Notes: generated from the letters alone by a model not told the origin. DNA of 6,884 bases from an uncultured Butyricicoccus sp. (GCA_947575935.1 CANPPM010000147.1:1-6884), one strand, 5' to 3'; shown: positions 1 through 6,573, counted from the stretch's first letter. Made by a program: numbers and translations.

Positions 1-3000
1 CCAAAGTCCGAGCCGTAATCGTCACCCTCGGTCTCGCTGCCGTCCCCCTCTTCGCTGTCCAGCGCGAACAGGTCGGTATCTCCGTCCTCAGCTTCATTGA
101 TGCCAAAGCCTGCAGCGGCAAACTCCTCGTCACTGCCCGCGGCACGCTGCTCGTCACGACGATTGAACTCGACTTCATCATCGTCGTCATCCTCCAGCTC
201 AATGACCTCCATATTTTCATCAAGCACGGTGATGTCGAGGCAAAGCGCCTGCAGCTCTTTCACCAATACCTTAAACGACTCGGGGATGCCGGGCTTAGGC
301 ACATTATGCCCCTTCACAATCGCCTCATAGGTCTTCACCCGGCCGCTAATATCATCTGATTTCACAGTCAGGATCTCCTGCAGGGTATATGCCGCCCCGT
401 AAGCCTCCAGCGCCCAAACCTCCATTTCGCCGAAACGCTGGCCGCCAAACTGTGCCTTACCGCCGAGCGGCTGTTGGGTTACCAGAGAATAGGGGCCGGT
501 CGAGCGCGCGTGAATCTTATCGTCTACCAGATGGTGCAGTTTCAGATAATACATATAGCCGACCGTGACGCGGTTGTCAAACTTCTCGCCAGTACGCCCG
601 TCATAGAGCACCGACTTGCCGTCCTCATTGACGCCCGCCTCGACCAACATCTCCTTAATATCATCCAATGTTGCCGAGTCAAAAACCGGGGTTTCAACCT
701 TCCAGCCGCGCCGCTTGGCGGCAAAGCCCAAATGGACTTCCAGTACCTGTCCGATGTTCATACGCGAGGGCACGCCCAACGGATTCAGCACGATATCCAG
801 CGGTGTGCCATCCTCCAGGAACGGCATATCCTCCTGCGGCAAGATGCGCGAAATAACGCCCTTGTTACCGTGGCGGCCCGCCATCTTGTCGCCGACTGAA
901 ATCTTGCGTTTCTGCGCAATATAACAGCGTACAACCATATTGACGCCAGGTGACAGCTCGTCGCCGTTCTCACGGGTGAATACCTTGACATCGACCACAA
1001 TACCCGATTCACCGTGCGGCGCGCGCAGCGAAGTGTCGCGCACTTCGCGCGCCTTTTCCCCGAAAATGGCCCGCAGCAAACGCTCCTCAGCAGTCAGCTC
1101 CGTTTCGCCCTTGGGCGTGACCTTACCGACCAGAATGTCCCCGGCATGCACCTCGGCGCCGACGCGGATAATCCCCCGCTCGTCCAGGTCGCGCAGCGCA
1201 TCCTCGCCGACGTTCGGGATATCACGGGTAATCTCCTCGGGTCCCAGCTTGGTGTCCCGGGACTCGGATTCATATTCTTCAATGTGGATAGAGGTGTATA
1301 CATCATCGCGCACCAAACGCTCGTTGAGCAGGACTGCATCCTCGTAATTGTAGCCCTCCCATGTCATGAACCCAATCAGGGCATTCTTACCAAGCGCAAT
1401 TTCCCCGTTCTCGGTCGAGGGACCGTCGGCCAACACATCGCCGGTACGCACATGCTCGCCCAAATCAACGATTGGGCGCATATTAATACAGGTAGACTGG
1501 TTCGAACGCAGGAACTTGGTCAGGTGATAGGTCTTTTCCTGTCCGTCCTCGTAGCGTACCATCACCTCGCGCGCCGTTACGCGGGTAACCACGCCGTTGC
1601 CCTCGGCCAGCGGAATCGTACCCGAGTCGACCGCCGCCTTATATTCCATACCGGTTGCAACCACCGGCGCCTCACATTTAAGCAGCGGCACCGCCTGACG
1701 CTGCATATTCGCACCCATCAGCGCACGGTTTGCATCGTCATGCTCCAGGAAGGGAATAAACGCGGTTGCAACCGAAACCATCATGCGGGGCGATACATCC
1801 ATCAAGTCGACGTCATGCCGGTCCACCGACACAATTTCGTCGCGCATACGGCAGGTAATACGCTCATTTTTCAAGCAGCCGCTCTCATCCAGCGGCTCGT
1901 ATGCCTGGCAGACAATATATTCGTCCTCGACGTCGGCAGTCATATACTGCACCTGATCGGTCACCCGGCCGGTCTCCTTATCAATAATGCGGTAAGGCGC
2001 CTCGATAAAACCAAACTCATTGACGCGGGCATAGGTTGCAAGGTAAGAGATCAAGCCGATATTCGGACCTTCCGGCGTCTCTATCGGGCACATACGCCCA
2101 TAGTGGCTGTAATGCACGTCGCGGACTTCCATTGAGGCGCGGTCGCGGGATAGGCCGCCCGGGCCCAGCGCAGAGAGGCGGCGCTTGTGGGTCAGCTCGG
2201 CCAACGGGTTATTCTGATCCATAAACTGGGACAGCGGCGAAGAACCGAAAAACTCTTTAATCGCAGCGGTCACCGGCCGGATGTTAATCAGCGACTGCGG
2301 CGTAACAATGTCCAGATCCTGGATGGTCATACGTTCGCGAATCACACGCTCCATCCGGGAAAAGCCAATCCGGAACTGATTTTGCAGCAGCTCGCCGACA
2401 CAGCGCATGCGGCGGTTTCCAAGATGGTCAATGTCATCGGTTGTGCCGATCCCATTGCCGATATTGAGCAAATAACAAATCGAAGCCAACATGTCGTCGG
2501 TGATAATCGTCTTGGGGACCAGCTCGCCCATGTGGGCCTTGATCTCATTCCGGAGCGCGTCGCCCTGCACGCCTGATTCCAGAATTTCCTTGAGGACCGA
2601 AAAGCGTACCCGTTCCTTCACGCCGAGCGCAGCGGCAGTAAAACCGGTATAGTCGGCGAAATCATCCAAATCAACCATACCGTTGCCGAACACTTTGACC
2701 GGCAGCCCTTCAGCGGACTCGACCGTTACGCCGCGCACGCCGCGGGCGGCAATATTGCGCGCCTGCTCCCGTGTCAGCACCGTGCCCTCCTCGGCAAGGA
2801 TCTCGCCGGTCATGGGATCCGACACGCTCTCAAGCAACTTGTGGGAGGCGATGCGGCGGGCGATATTTAGCTTTTTATTATACTTATAACGGCCAACTGC
2901 CGAAATGTCATAGCGCCGGGAATCGAAGAACATCGCGTTCATCAGGCTGGTCGCCGATTCCACCGTCGGCGGCTCGCCGGGACGCATTTTCTTATAAATT

Positions 3001-3704
3001 TCAATCAGCGCCTCATCCACAGTCTTGGCCGGATCTTTATCCAGCGTCGCGACAATGCGCTCATCCTCCCCGAACATCTCCAGAATCTCGGCATCGGTGG
3101 CCACGCCGATGGCACGGATAAAGGAAGTAATCGGGATCTTGCGGTTCTTATCGATACGAACATAAAAGACATCGTTCATATCGGTCTCGTATTCAAGCCA
3201 CGCGCCGCGGTAGGGAATGACCGTCGCGGATAAAATGGCCTTGTCGGTCTTATCATATTCGCGGCCATAATAAACGCCGGGGGATCGGACAATCTGGGAT
3301 ACAATGGCGCGCTCGGCGCCATTGATGATGAAGGTGCCCGAATCGGTCATACGCGGGAAATCCCCCATAAAGATCTCCTGCTCCTTGATCTCGCCGTTTT
3401 CCTTATTGCGCAGCCGCATGCGCACCTTAAGCGGGCAGGCATACGTAGCGTCGCGCGCCTTGCATTCCTCCACACTGTACTTGGGCTCGTCCTCCAGCAC
3501 ATAGTCAAGGAACGTCAGTTCCAGGTTGCCGGTGTAGTCGGAGATCGACTGCACGTCGTCAAAAACCTCTTTTAGCCCCTGTCTCAGGAACCAATCATAG
3601 GAGCTTTTCTGGATCTCGATCAGGTTGGGCATCTCGAGGATCTCTTCAATGCGTGCAAAGCTTTTGCGCGTGGTTTTTCCGTGCTGTACGTCTTTCACCA
3701 TCAT
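1..3704 (-). CDS. rpoB: RNA polymerase beta subunit (3' end cut by window edge)
   Basis: This is the beta subunit of DNA-dependent RNA polymerase, which with beta' forms the catalytic cleft. The minus strand reads open for 1234 codons from 3704 to the left edge without a stop; the end of the gene is outside. The N-terminus has the typical LPNLIEIQ-like segment (MPNLIEIQKSSYDWFL). The rifampicin-pocket block is FFGSSPLSQFMDQNNPLAEL, with Q493, D496, H506 and S511 matching E. coli Q513, D516, H526 and S531. It is followed by YGRMCPIETPEGPNIGLI. The catalytic-centre block GDKMAGRHGNKG carries K940 and K948, equivalent to E. coli K1065 and K1073. The large E. coli-type insertions are absent, as in Firmicutes. 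Residues 1165-1234 form an acidic tail. Three start codons stand in a row (ATG ATG GTG, 3704-3696). I chose the first because an in-frame TAA lies just upstream and a GGAG motif precedes it. rpoC would be expected next, beyond the left edge. Confidence 0.98.
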   Translation of the reverse strand, partial: MMVKDVQHGKTTRKSFARIEEILEMPNLIEIQKSSYDWFLRQGLKEVFDDVQSISDYTGNLELTFLDYVLEDEPKYSVEECKARDATYACPLKVRMRLRNKENGEIKEQEIFMGDFPRMTDSGTFIINGAERAIVSQIVRSPGVYYGREYDKTDKAILSATVIPYRGAWLEYETDMNDVFYVRIDKNRKIPITSFIRAIGVATDAEILEMFGEDERIVATLDKDPAKTVDEALIEIYKKMRPGEPPTVESATSLMNAMFFDSRRYDISAVGRYKYNKKLNIARRIASHKLLESVSDPMTGEILAEEGTVLTREQARNIAARGVRGVTVESAEGLPVKVFGNGMVDLDDFADYTGFTAAALGVKERVRFSVLKEILESGVQGDALRNEIKAHMGELVPKTIITDDMLASICYLLNIGNGIGTTDDIDHLGNRRMRCVGELLQNQFRIGFSRMERVIRERMTIQDLDIVTPQSLINIRPVTAAIKEFFGSSPLSQFMDQNNPLAELTHKRRLSALGPGGLSRDRASMEVRDVHYSHYGRMCPIETPEGPNIGLISYLATYARVNEFGFIEAPYRIIDKETGRVTDQVQYMTADVEDEYIVCQAYEPLDESGCLKNERITCRMRDEIVSVDRHDVDLMDVSPRMMVSVATAFIPFLEHDDANRALMGANMQRQAVPLLKCEAPVVATGMEYKAAVDSGTIPLAEGNGVVTRVTAREVMVRYEDGQEKTYHLTKFLRSNQSTCINMRPIVDLGEHVRTGDVLADGPSTENGEIALGKNALIGFMTWEGYNYEDAVLLNERLVRDDVYTSIHIEEYESESRDTKLGPEEITRDIPNVGEDALRDLDERGIIRVGAEVHAGDILVGKVTPKGETELTAEERLLRAIFGEKAREVRDTSLRAPHGESGIVVDVKVFTRENGDELSPGVNMVVRCYIAQKRKISVGDKMAGRHGNKGVISRILPQEDMPFLEDGTPLDIVLNPLGVPSRMNIGQVLEVHLGFAAKRRGWKVETPVFDSATLDDIKEMLVEAGVNEDGKSVLYDGRTGEKFDNRVTVGYMYYLKLHHLVDDKIHARSTGPYSLVTQQPLGGKAQFGGQRFGEMEVWALEAYGAAYTLQEILTVKSDDISGRVKTYEAIVKGHNVPKPGIPESFKVLVKELQALCLDITVLDENMEVIELEDDDDDEVEFNRRDEQRAAGSDEEFAAAGFGINEAEDGDTDLFALDSEEGDGSETEGDDYGSDF

Positions 3705-3719
3705 GTTGTACCGATCACT

Positions 3720-3723
3720 CCGT
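3720..3723 (-). promoter_or_regulatory. Weak ribosome binding site of rpoB
   Basis: The minus strand reads GGAG followed by about 13 to 15 bases and then the tandem ATG ATG GTG. This spacing is long for the first ATG and longer for the others, so it supports 3704 as the start but not strongly. No better Shine-Dalgarno sequence is visible nearby. Confidence 0.45.
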
Positions 3724-3739
3724 TTCTTTTATTGGTAAG

Positions 3740-3764
3740 GCGCGCACAGGAAACCCATACGCGC
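3740..3764 (-). other. Possible hairpin in the rpoB 5' leader
   Basis: On the minus strand GCGCGTATG (3764-3756) can pair with TGTGCGCGC (3748-3740) through five Watson-Crick pairs plus pairs that include G-U wobbles, leaving a 7-base loop. It lies about 35 bases before the rpoB start codon, inside the leader predicted from the upstream promoter. It has no T-tract, so it is not a terminator. A role in translation or mRNA stability is conceivable but is pure inference. Confidence 0.3.
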
Positions 3765-3794
3765 GGCGGCGTGGTGTTTTTTTCAAAACAGGTC

Positions 3795-3823
3795 TTGCGC
3801 TTTTCCCAAAACCGTGGTATCAT
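3795..3823 (+). promoter_or_regulatory. Possible plus-strand promoter for the aldo/keto reductase
   Basis: TTGCGC (3795-3800), a 17-base spacer and TATCAT (3818-3823), preceded by TGG, which gives an extended -10 element. The -35 matches at TTG only. If used, transcription would begin near 3830 and give a leader of about 190 bases that passes through the hairpin at 3915-3941. It lies inside the predicted rpoB leader, so the two transcripts would overlap antisense for about 30 bases. No better plus-strand promoter is visible nearer to 4019. Confidence 0.35.
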
Positions 3824-3868
3824 AGAAACAGTGAAGGGAAATAAGTCGCCAATTTCGATAAGCGTCTT

Positions 3869-3898
3869 ATTATACCATATTTTACAGGCAGAAGTCAA
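3869..3898 (-). promoter_or_regulatory. Sigma-A type promoter of rpoB
   Basis: Read on the minus strand: -35 TTGACT (3898-3893), an 18-base spacer, and a perfect -10 TATAAT (3874-3869). TG one base upstream of the -10 makes an extended -10 element. The predicted transcription start is near 3862, giving an rpoB leader of roughly 158 bases. This is a very good match to the housekeeping sigma-factor consensus and fits a strongly expressed gene that does not depend on an upstream ribosomal-protein operon. Confidence 0.8.
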
Positions 3899-3914
3899 GA
3901 ATAATTTGAATGAA

Positions 3915-3941
3915 AAAAGCGGATGCCCAGCATCCGCTTTT
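3915..3941. terminator. 12-bp hairpin with T-tracts between divergent genes
   Basis: AAAAGCGGATGC (3915-3926), loop CCA, GCATCCGCTTTT (3930-3941): a perfect 12-bp stem. The minus-strand reading ends in six T's (3918-3913) and looks like a good intrinsic terminator. The plus-strand reading ends in only four T's. It lies 17 bases upstream of the rpoB -35 element and about 78 bases before the aldo/keto reductase, so neither flanking gene ends here. It may block antisense read-through into rpoB, act as a leader structure of the reductase, or be the remnant of a gene end lost by rearrangement. Confidence 0.7.
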
Positions 3942-4000
3942 ACTGCACCCTTTACAAATCCCGGCCTATCCCCGCAGAAAGCAGTCCCCCCCTATAACAG

Positions 4001-4007
4001 AAAGGAG
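4001..4007 (+). promoter_or_regulatory. Ribosome binding site of the aldo/keto reductase
   Basis: AAAGGAG lies 11 bases before the ATG at 4019. It is a strong Shine-Dalgarno match and favours the first ATG over a second in-frame ATG two codons later, which would be 17 bases away. Confidence 0.75.
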
Positions 4008-4018
4008 TCCCCCAAAGT

Positions 4019-4957
4019 ATGAAAATGCTCCCCATCGGTAAAACCGGGCTGGAGGCCCCTGCGCTCGCTATCGGCTGCATGCGGCTGAACAAGCTGGACA
4101 AGCCCGGCGCCGAACGCTTTCTCAAAACCGCGCTTGACCTCGGGCTGAATTTCTTTGACCACGCCGACATCTACGGCGACGGCACATGCGAATCCCTGTT
4201 CGCAGAGGCGCTTGGCTTAAGCCTGAGCAGCGATTTGCGTGAGCGCCTTATTCTGCAGTCCAAGTGCGGCATTGAAAAGCGCGACGGACACATCATCGGT
4301 TATAACCACTCCAAATCCTACATCCTGCGTTCGGTCGACGCCATCCTGAAACGTCTGAAAACCGACTACCTGGATCTGCTGATCCTGCACCGGCCCGATG
4401 CGCTGACCGATCCTGCCGAAGTCGCCGAGGCCTTTGATAATCTAAAAAACGCGGGAAAGGTCCATCATTTCGGTGTTTCCAACCAGAACGCATCCCAGAT
4501 AGCGCTGCTGCAAAAGCACTGGAAAGAGCCCTTGGCAGTCAATCAGTTACAGCTTTCCGTCACCAACTGCACGCTGATCTCCTCCGGAATCAACGTAAAC
4601 CTGGCCAACGACGCCGCGATCGACCGCGATGGCGGCACACTGGACTATTGCCGTCTGAATGATATCACGATTCAGGCGTGGTCTCCGCTGCAATACGGCT
4701 TTTTCGAGGGCTCGTTCATCGGCAGCGACCGCTTCCCGGCCCTCAATCATGCCCTTGAAGAAATCGGCGCTGCACACAGCCTGTCCCCAGCCGCAACAGC
4801 AATCGCCTGGCTGCTGCGGCACCCGGCGGGCATTCAGCCGATTGCCGGCACGATGAATACCGCACACCTGCGCTATCTGGCTGCAGCTGCAGAGGTCACC
4901 CTCTCACGGGAAGAGTGGTATGCGATCTATCTTGCCGCAGGCAACCAGCTGCCCTAA
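4019..4957 (+). CDS. Aldo/keto reductase, YdhF-like
   Basis: A 312-residue soluble NAD(P)H-dependent oxidoreductase of the aldo/keto reductase superfamily, which reduces carbonyl groups in the cytoplasm. The expected catalytic tetrad is present: D47 and Y52 in FFDHADIYGDG, K82 in LILQSKCGI and H124 in LDLLILHRPD. Further family marks are GVSN (152-155), Q176, AWSPLQYG (220-227) and the C-terminal cofactor-binding segment PIAGTMNTAHLR (274-285). The conserved N-terminal strand reads LPIGKTGLEAPALAIGCMRL. The HADIYGDG variant and overall length resemble the E. coli YdhF branch, but the exact subfamily is inferred. The gene diverges from rpoB and is followed 55 bases after its stop by a GC-rich hairpin, so it is probably monocistronic. 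The substrate cannot be deduced. All tetrad residues are intact and there is no sign of truncation. Confidence 0.93.
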   Translation: MKMLPIGKTGLEAPALAIGCMRLNKLDKPGAERFLKTALDLGLNFFDHADIYGDGTCESLFAEALGLSLSSDLRERLILQSKCGIEKRDGHIIGYNHSKSYILRSVDAILKRLKTDYLDLLILHRPDALTDPAEVAEAFDNLKNAGKVHHFGVSNQNASQIALLQKHWKEPLAVNQLQLSVTNCTLISSGINVNLANDAAIDRDGGTLDYCRLNDITIQAWSPLQYGFFEGSFIGSDRFPALNHALEEIGAAHSLSPAATAIAWLLRHPAGIQPIAGTMNTAHLRYLAAAAEVTLSREEWYAIYLAAGNQLP

Positions 4958-5012
4958 CGCGCAGCTCCGGACCCTATAGGCATGCAGCCTGCGGCGGTAG
5001 GCAAAACAAACT

Positions 5013-5050
5013 GCGGCGCGGCGCCGTTCCAAGGCTCCGCGCCGCGTTTT
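5013..5050 (+). terminator. GC-rich terminator-like hairpin after the aldo/keto reductase
   Basis: GCGGCGCGG (5013-5021) pairs perfectly with CCGCGCCGC (5037-5045). An inner GCC/GGC pair (5023-5025 with 5033-5035) extends the stem across a C-T mismatch around a 7-base loop. It is followed by G and TTTT. The stem is very stable but the T-tract is short. It most likely ends the reductase transcript, although partial read-through into glpP is possible. Confidence 0.7.
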
Positions 5051-5061
5051 CTCTGCCTTCC

Positions 5062-5079
5062 TTCCCCTATATCGGGGAA
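5062..5079. repeat. Inverted repeat upstream of glpP
   Basis: TTCCCC (5062-5067), a 6-base spacer TATATC, and GGGGAA (5074-5079): a perfect 6-bp inverted repeat 57 bases before the glpP start. The AT-rich centre between G/C-rich arms could be an operator half-site pair, a small RNA hairpin, or chance. I see no convincing -35/-10 pair for glpP beside it. Confidence 0.35.
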
Positions 5080-5125
5080 CGCCGTCCCTTCCAAGATCGT
5101 ATTCTTCAAGAAATCTCAACCAAGC

Positions 5126-5130
5126 GAGGT
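5126..5130 (+). promoter_or_regulatory. Ribosome binding site that fixes the glpP start
   Basis: GAGGT lies 6 bases before the ATG at 5137. The same frame stays open upstream to 4915, but that extension would overlap the reductase gene, run through the terminator hairpin and encode no recognisable domain. The Shine-Dalgarno site therefore decides the start at 5137. Confidence 0.7.
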
Positions 5131-5136
5131 CTTTTC

Positions 5137-5700
5137 ATGTCAGCCAATTCTCTTGCCGAGCTCTTGCTCGACGCCCCTATCATCGCAGCCGTCAAGAATG
5201 ACGACGGGCTACGCCAGGCGCTCGATTCCCACAGCGCCGCCATTTTCCTGCTTTACGGCACAGTCTGCAGCGTCGGCTCGCTCGCCGAACAGGTTCGGGC
5301 GCGCGGCAAGCAGGCATTTGTACATATCGACTTGGTCGACGGCCTCGCCTGCCGTGATGTCGCCGTCGACTTTATCCGGCAGCACACCCCAGCCGACGGC
5401 ATCATCAGCACCCGGCAAAACATCATCCGGCGCGGACGGGAATGCGGTCTGACCACGATCCAGCGCTTTTTCGTGCACGATTCCCTCGCGCTTGAAAACA
5501 TCCTTCGTCAACCTAACGACGCCGACTTCATCGACATTCTGCCCGGCACAATCCCCAAGACCCTGCGCCGTCTGTCGCAATCCGTCCGCCGTCCCCTCAT
5601 TGCCAGCGGTTTACTATCCGACAAAGAAGATATCCTGAATGCGCTCGGCGCAGGCGCCATTGCCGTTTCTGCCACCACCCCCGCGCTCTGGTTCCTCTAA
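5137..5700 (+). CDS. glpP: Glycerol-3-phosphate-responsive antiterminator GlpP
   Basis: A 187-residue protein of the GlpP family. In Bacillus subtilis GlpP binds glycerol 3-phosphate and the leader mRNA of glp genes, preventing termination and stabilising the transcript. Family motifs appear in order: APIIAAVKNDDGL (13-25), AIFLLYGTV (35-43), VHIDLVDGL (62-70), DGIISTR (87-93), GLTTIQRFFVHDSLAL (104-119), DILPGTIPK (133-141), PLIASGLLSDKEDI (153-166) and GAGAIAVSATTPALW (171-185). The length is normal for the family and the protein is complete. No membrane segment or signal peptide is present. The usual target genes glpF, glpK and glpD are not adjacent: upstream is the aldo/keto reductase and downstream a convergent PilZ gene, so this copy acts on targets elsewhere or is self-regulated. 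The family call is firm; the RNA target is unknown. Confidence 0.93.
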   Translation: MSANSLAELLLDAPIIAAVKNDDGLRQALDSHSAAIFLLYGTVCSVGSLAEQVRARGKQAFVHIDLVDGLACRDVAVDFIRQHTPADGIISTRQNIIRRGRECGLTTIQRFFVHDSLALENILRQPNDADFIDILPGTIPKTLRRLSQSVRRPLIASGLLSDKEDILNALGAGAIAVSATTPALWFL

Positions 5701-5748
5701 GCCCCACAAACCCACCGCAGGCAAGGCCTCGCCCGCCCCTTCTCAAAG

Positions 5749-5855
5749 CGGCAGGCCCATTCGAAGCCGGCAACCGAGGCGTTCGGTCCTGCAGTCAATT
5801 CCCCGCAGGCGCGAACGCCCCGGCATGCCGCCGAATGGGCCTGCCGTTCCTTTTT
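5749..5855 (+). terminator. Large nested hairpin with T-tract after glpP
   Basis: Outer arms CGGCAGGCCCATTCG (5749-5763) and CGAATGGGCCTGCCG (5832-5846) are perfect 15-bp complements. Inside, GCCGG (5766-5770) pairs with CCGGC (5820-5824), GGCGTTCG (5778-5785) with CGAACGCC (5812-5819), and CCTGC (5788-5792) with GCAGG (5805-5809) around a 12-base loop. The plus strand continues into TTCCTTTTT (5847-5855), so it can end the glpP transcript. The minus-strand side has only TTT, so termination of the convergent PilZ transcript here would be weaker. At about 33 bp of total pairing it is far larger than a normal terminator and may be a dispersed structured repeat or a stable RNA 3' end. Confidence 0.7.
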
Positions 5856-5872
5856 AACAATCTCTTCCGGGA

Positions 5873-6562
5873 TCAATTTTTTGCTCTCTTTTTGCGTTGC
5901 GCCTCGAAGATGTTCTGTGTAATCTTTTCCTGATCTTCTTCGGTCAGCTCTAAGAAACGGCACCCATATTCATAGCCCGCCCCATCTTTTTTTATAATAC
6001 GCAGCACCTGACAAAACATGGCGGACGGCGGACGGTCCTCAAGCAGCCTGACCTTCAGCAGGAATTTATCCTCCATCTGATACTCATACTCTGAACCGAC
6101 ACAAGCGCCGCCAACGCTGATATTCAGCAGCTTGCAGGGCCGCTCTCCAGCCGCCTCCCCTTTGAATGCGGTTGCAGTCGCATCAAGGTTGGTCGTCAGG
6201 CGGAAAAAAGAACGGTCATTCCCCACCCGGGCTACCGTCAATTCTTCTACATGCCACACATTCTTCGGCCTTGGCGTAATGACGCCCTCTAAATAAACCG
6301 CCTTCCTCTCATGATCGTTGTACCCGCGGATCCTGACGTGGATAGGTCCGTCATCTTCCTCTATTTCGATTTCAGAATATTGGTGCAGCTCCGCCGTTTC
6401 CCCGCGCACCCCCAACAGCTTTGCAACAAAGAGCAAGCGGCCGTCAAACGTCGTTACCTCCGCGCGCATGCCGGAGTACGCCCCAGTCTTTGCCGTATCG
6501 TCTTCCTCTTTTTCGGCCGGCTGCATTCTGCGCTTCCGTCCAAATAAATCAAACAATCCCAC
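5873..6562 (-). CDS. PilZ-domain cyclic-di-GMP receptor
   Basis: A 229-residue protein with a C-terminal PilZ domain, which binds cyclic di-GMP and passes the signal to a partner such as the flagellar motor or an export machine. The two binding motifs are present: RxxxR as R117-SFF-R121, and the (D/N)xSxxG motif as N147-I-S-V-G-G152. Residues 32-110 form a beta-rich N-terminal region like that of YcgR-type proteins, suggested by the layout only. The first 25 residues are charged and probably flexible, and there is no membrane segment. The start is GTG at 6562, preceded by GGAGG (6573-6569) at 6 bases. The gene lies 45 bases downstream of a GGDEF gene on the same strand, probably in one operon. 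The partner and output are unknown. Confidence 0.9.
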   Translation of the reverse strand: MGLFDLFGRKRRMQPAEKEEDDTAKTGAYSGMRAEVTTFDGRLLFVAKLLGVRGETAELHQYSEIEIEEDDGPIHVRIRGYNDHERKAVYLEGVITPRPKNVWHVEELTVARVGNDRSFFRLTTNLDATATAFKGEAAGERPCKLLNISVGGACVGSEYEYQMEDKFLLKVRLLEDRPPSAMFCQVLRIIKKDGAGYEYGCRFLELTEEDQEKITQNIFEAQRKKRAKN

Positions 6563-6568
6563 ACAAAT

Positions 6569-6573
6569 CCTCC
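6569..6573 (-). promoter_or_regulatory. Ribosome binding site that fixes the GTG start of the PilZ gene
   Basis: GGAGG on the minus strand followed by ATTTGT and then GTG. This near-perfect Shine-Dalgarno site and spacing support the non-ATG start at 6562. Confidence 0.8.

Noticed and set aside
474..899. 141-codon open frame on the plus strand
   Set aside because: It is antisense to conserved rpoB sequence, shows no family motifs and has no good ribosome binding site.
1014..2135. 373-codon open frame on the plus strand
   Set aside because: It lies entirely antisense to the highly conserved rpoB frame, has no recognisable domain and is histidine- and arginine-rich as expected of an antisense shadow in GC-rich DNA.
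3701..3898. 65-codon minus-strand frame whose TGA overlaps the rpoB ATG (ATGA)
   Set aside because: The overlap resembles translational coupling, but the TTG start lies inside the rpoB -35 element and so would not be transcribed from that promoter. The internal ATG at 3823 has no Shine-Dalgarno sequence, and the 40-residue product has no known motif.
4547..4867. 106-codon open frame on the minus strand inside the aldo/keto reductase
   Set aside because: It is antisense to a gene with an intact catalytic tetrad and has no domain or ribosome binding site.
4915..5136. N-terminal extension of glpP by 74 codons
   Set aside because: It would overlap the reductase gene and read through the terminator hairpin, while the protein from 5137 already has full family length and a good ribosome binding site.
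5209..5580. 123-codon open frame on the minus strand inside glpP
   Set aside because: It is antisense to conserved GlpP motifs and has no recognisable features.
5639..5857. 72-codon plus-strand frame across the glpP end and the large hairpin
   Set aside because: It overlaps glpP in another frame, runs through the palindrome and is proline- and arginine-rich with no family match.
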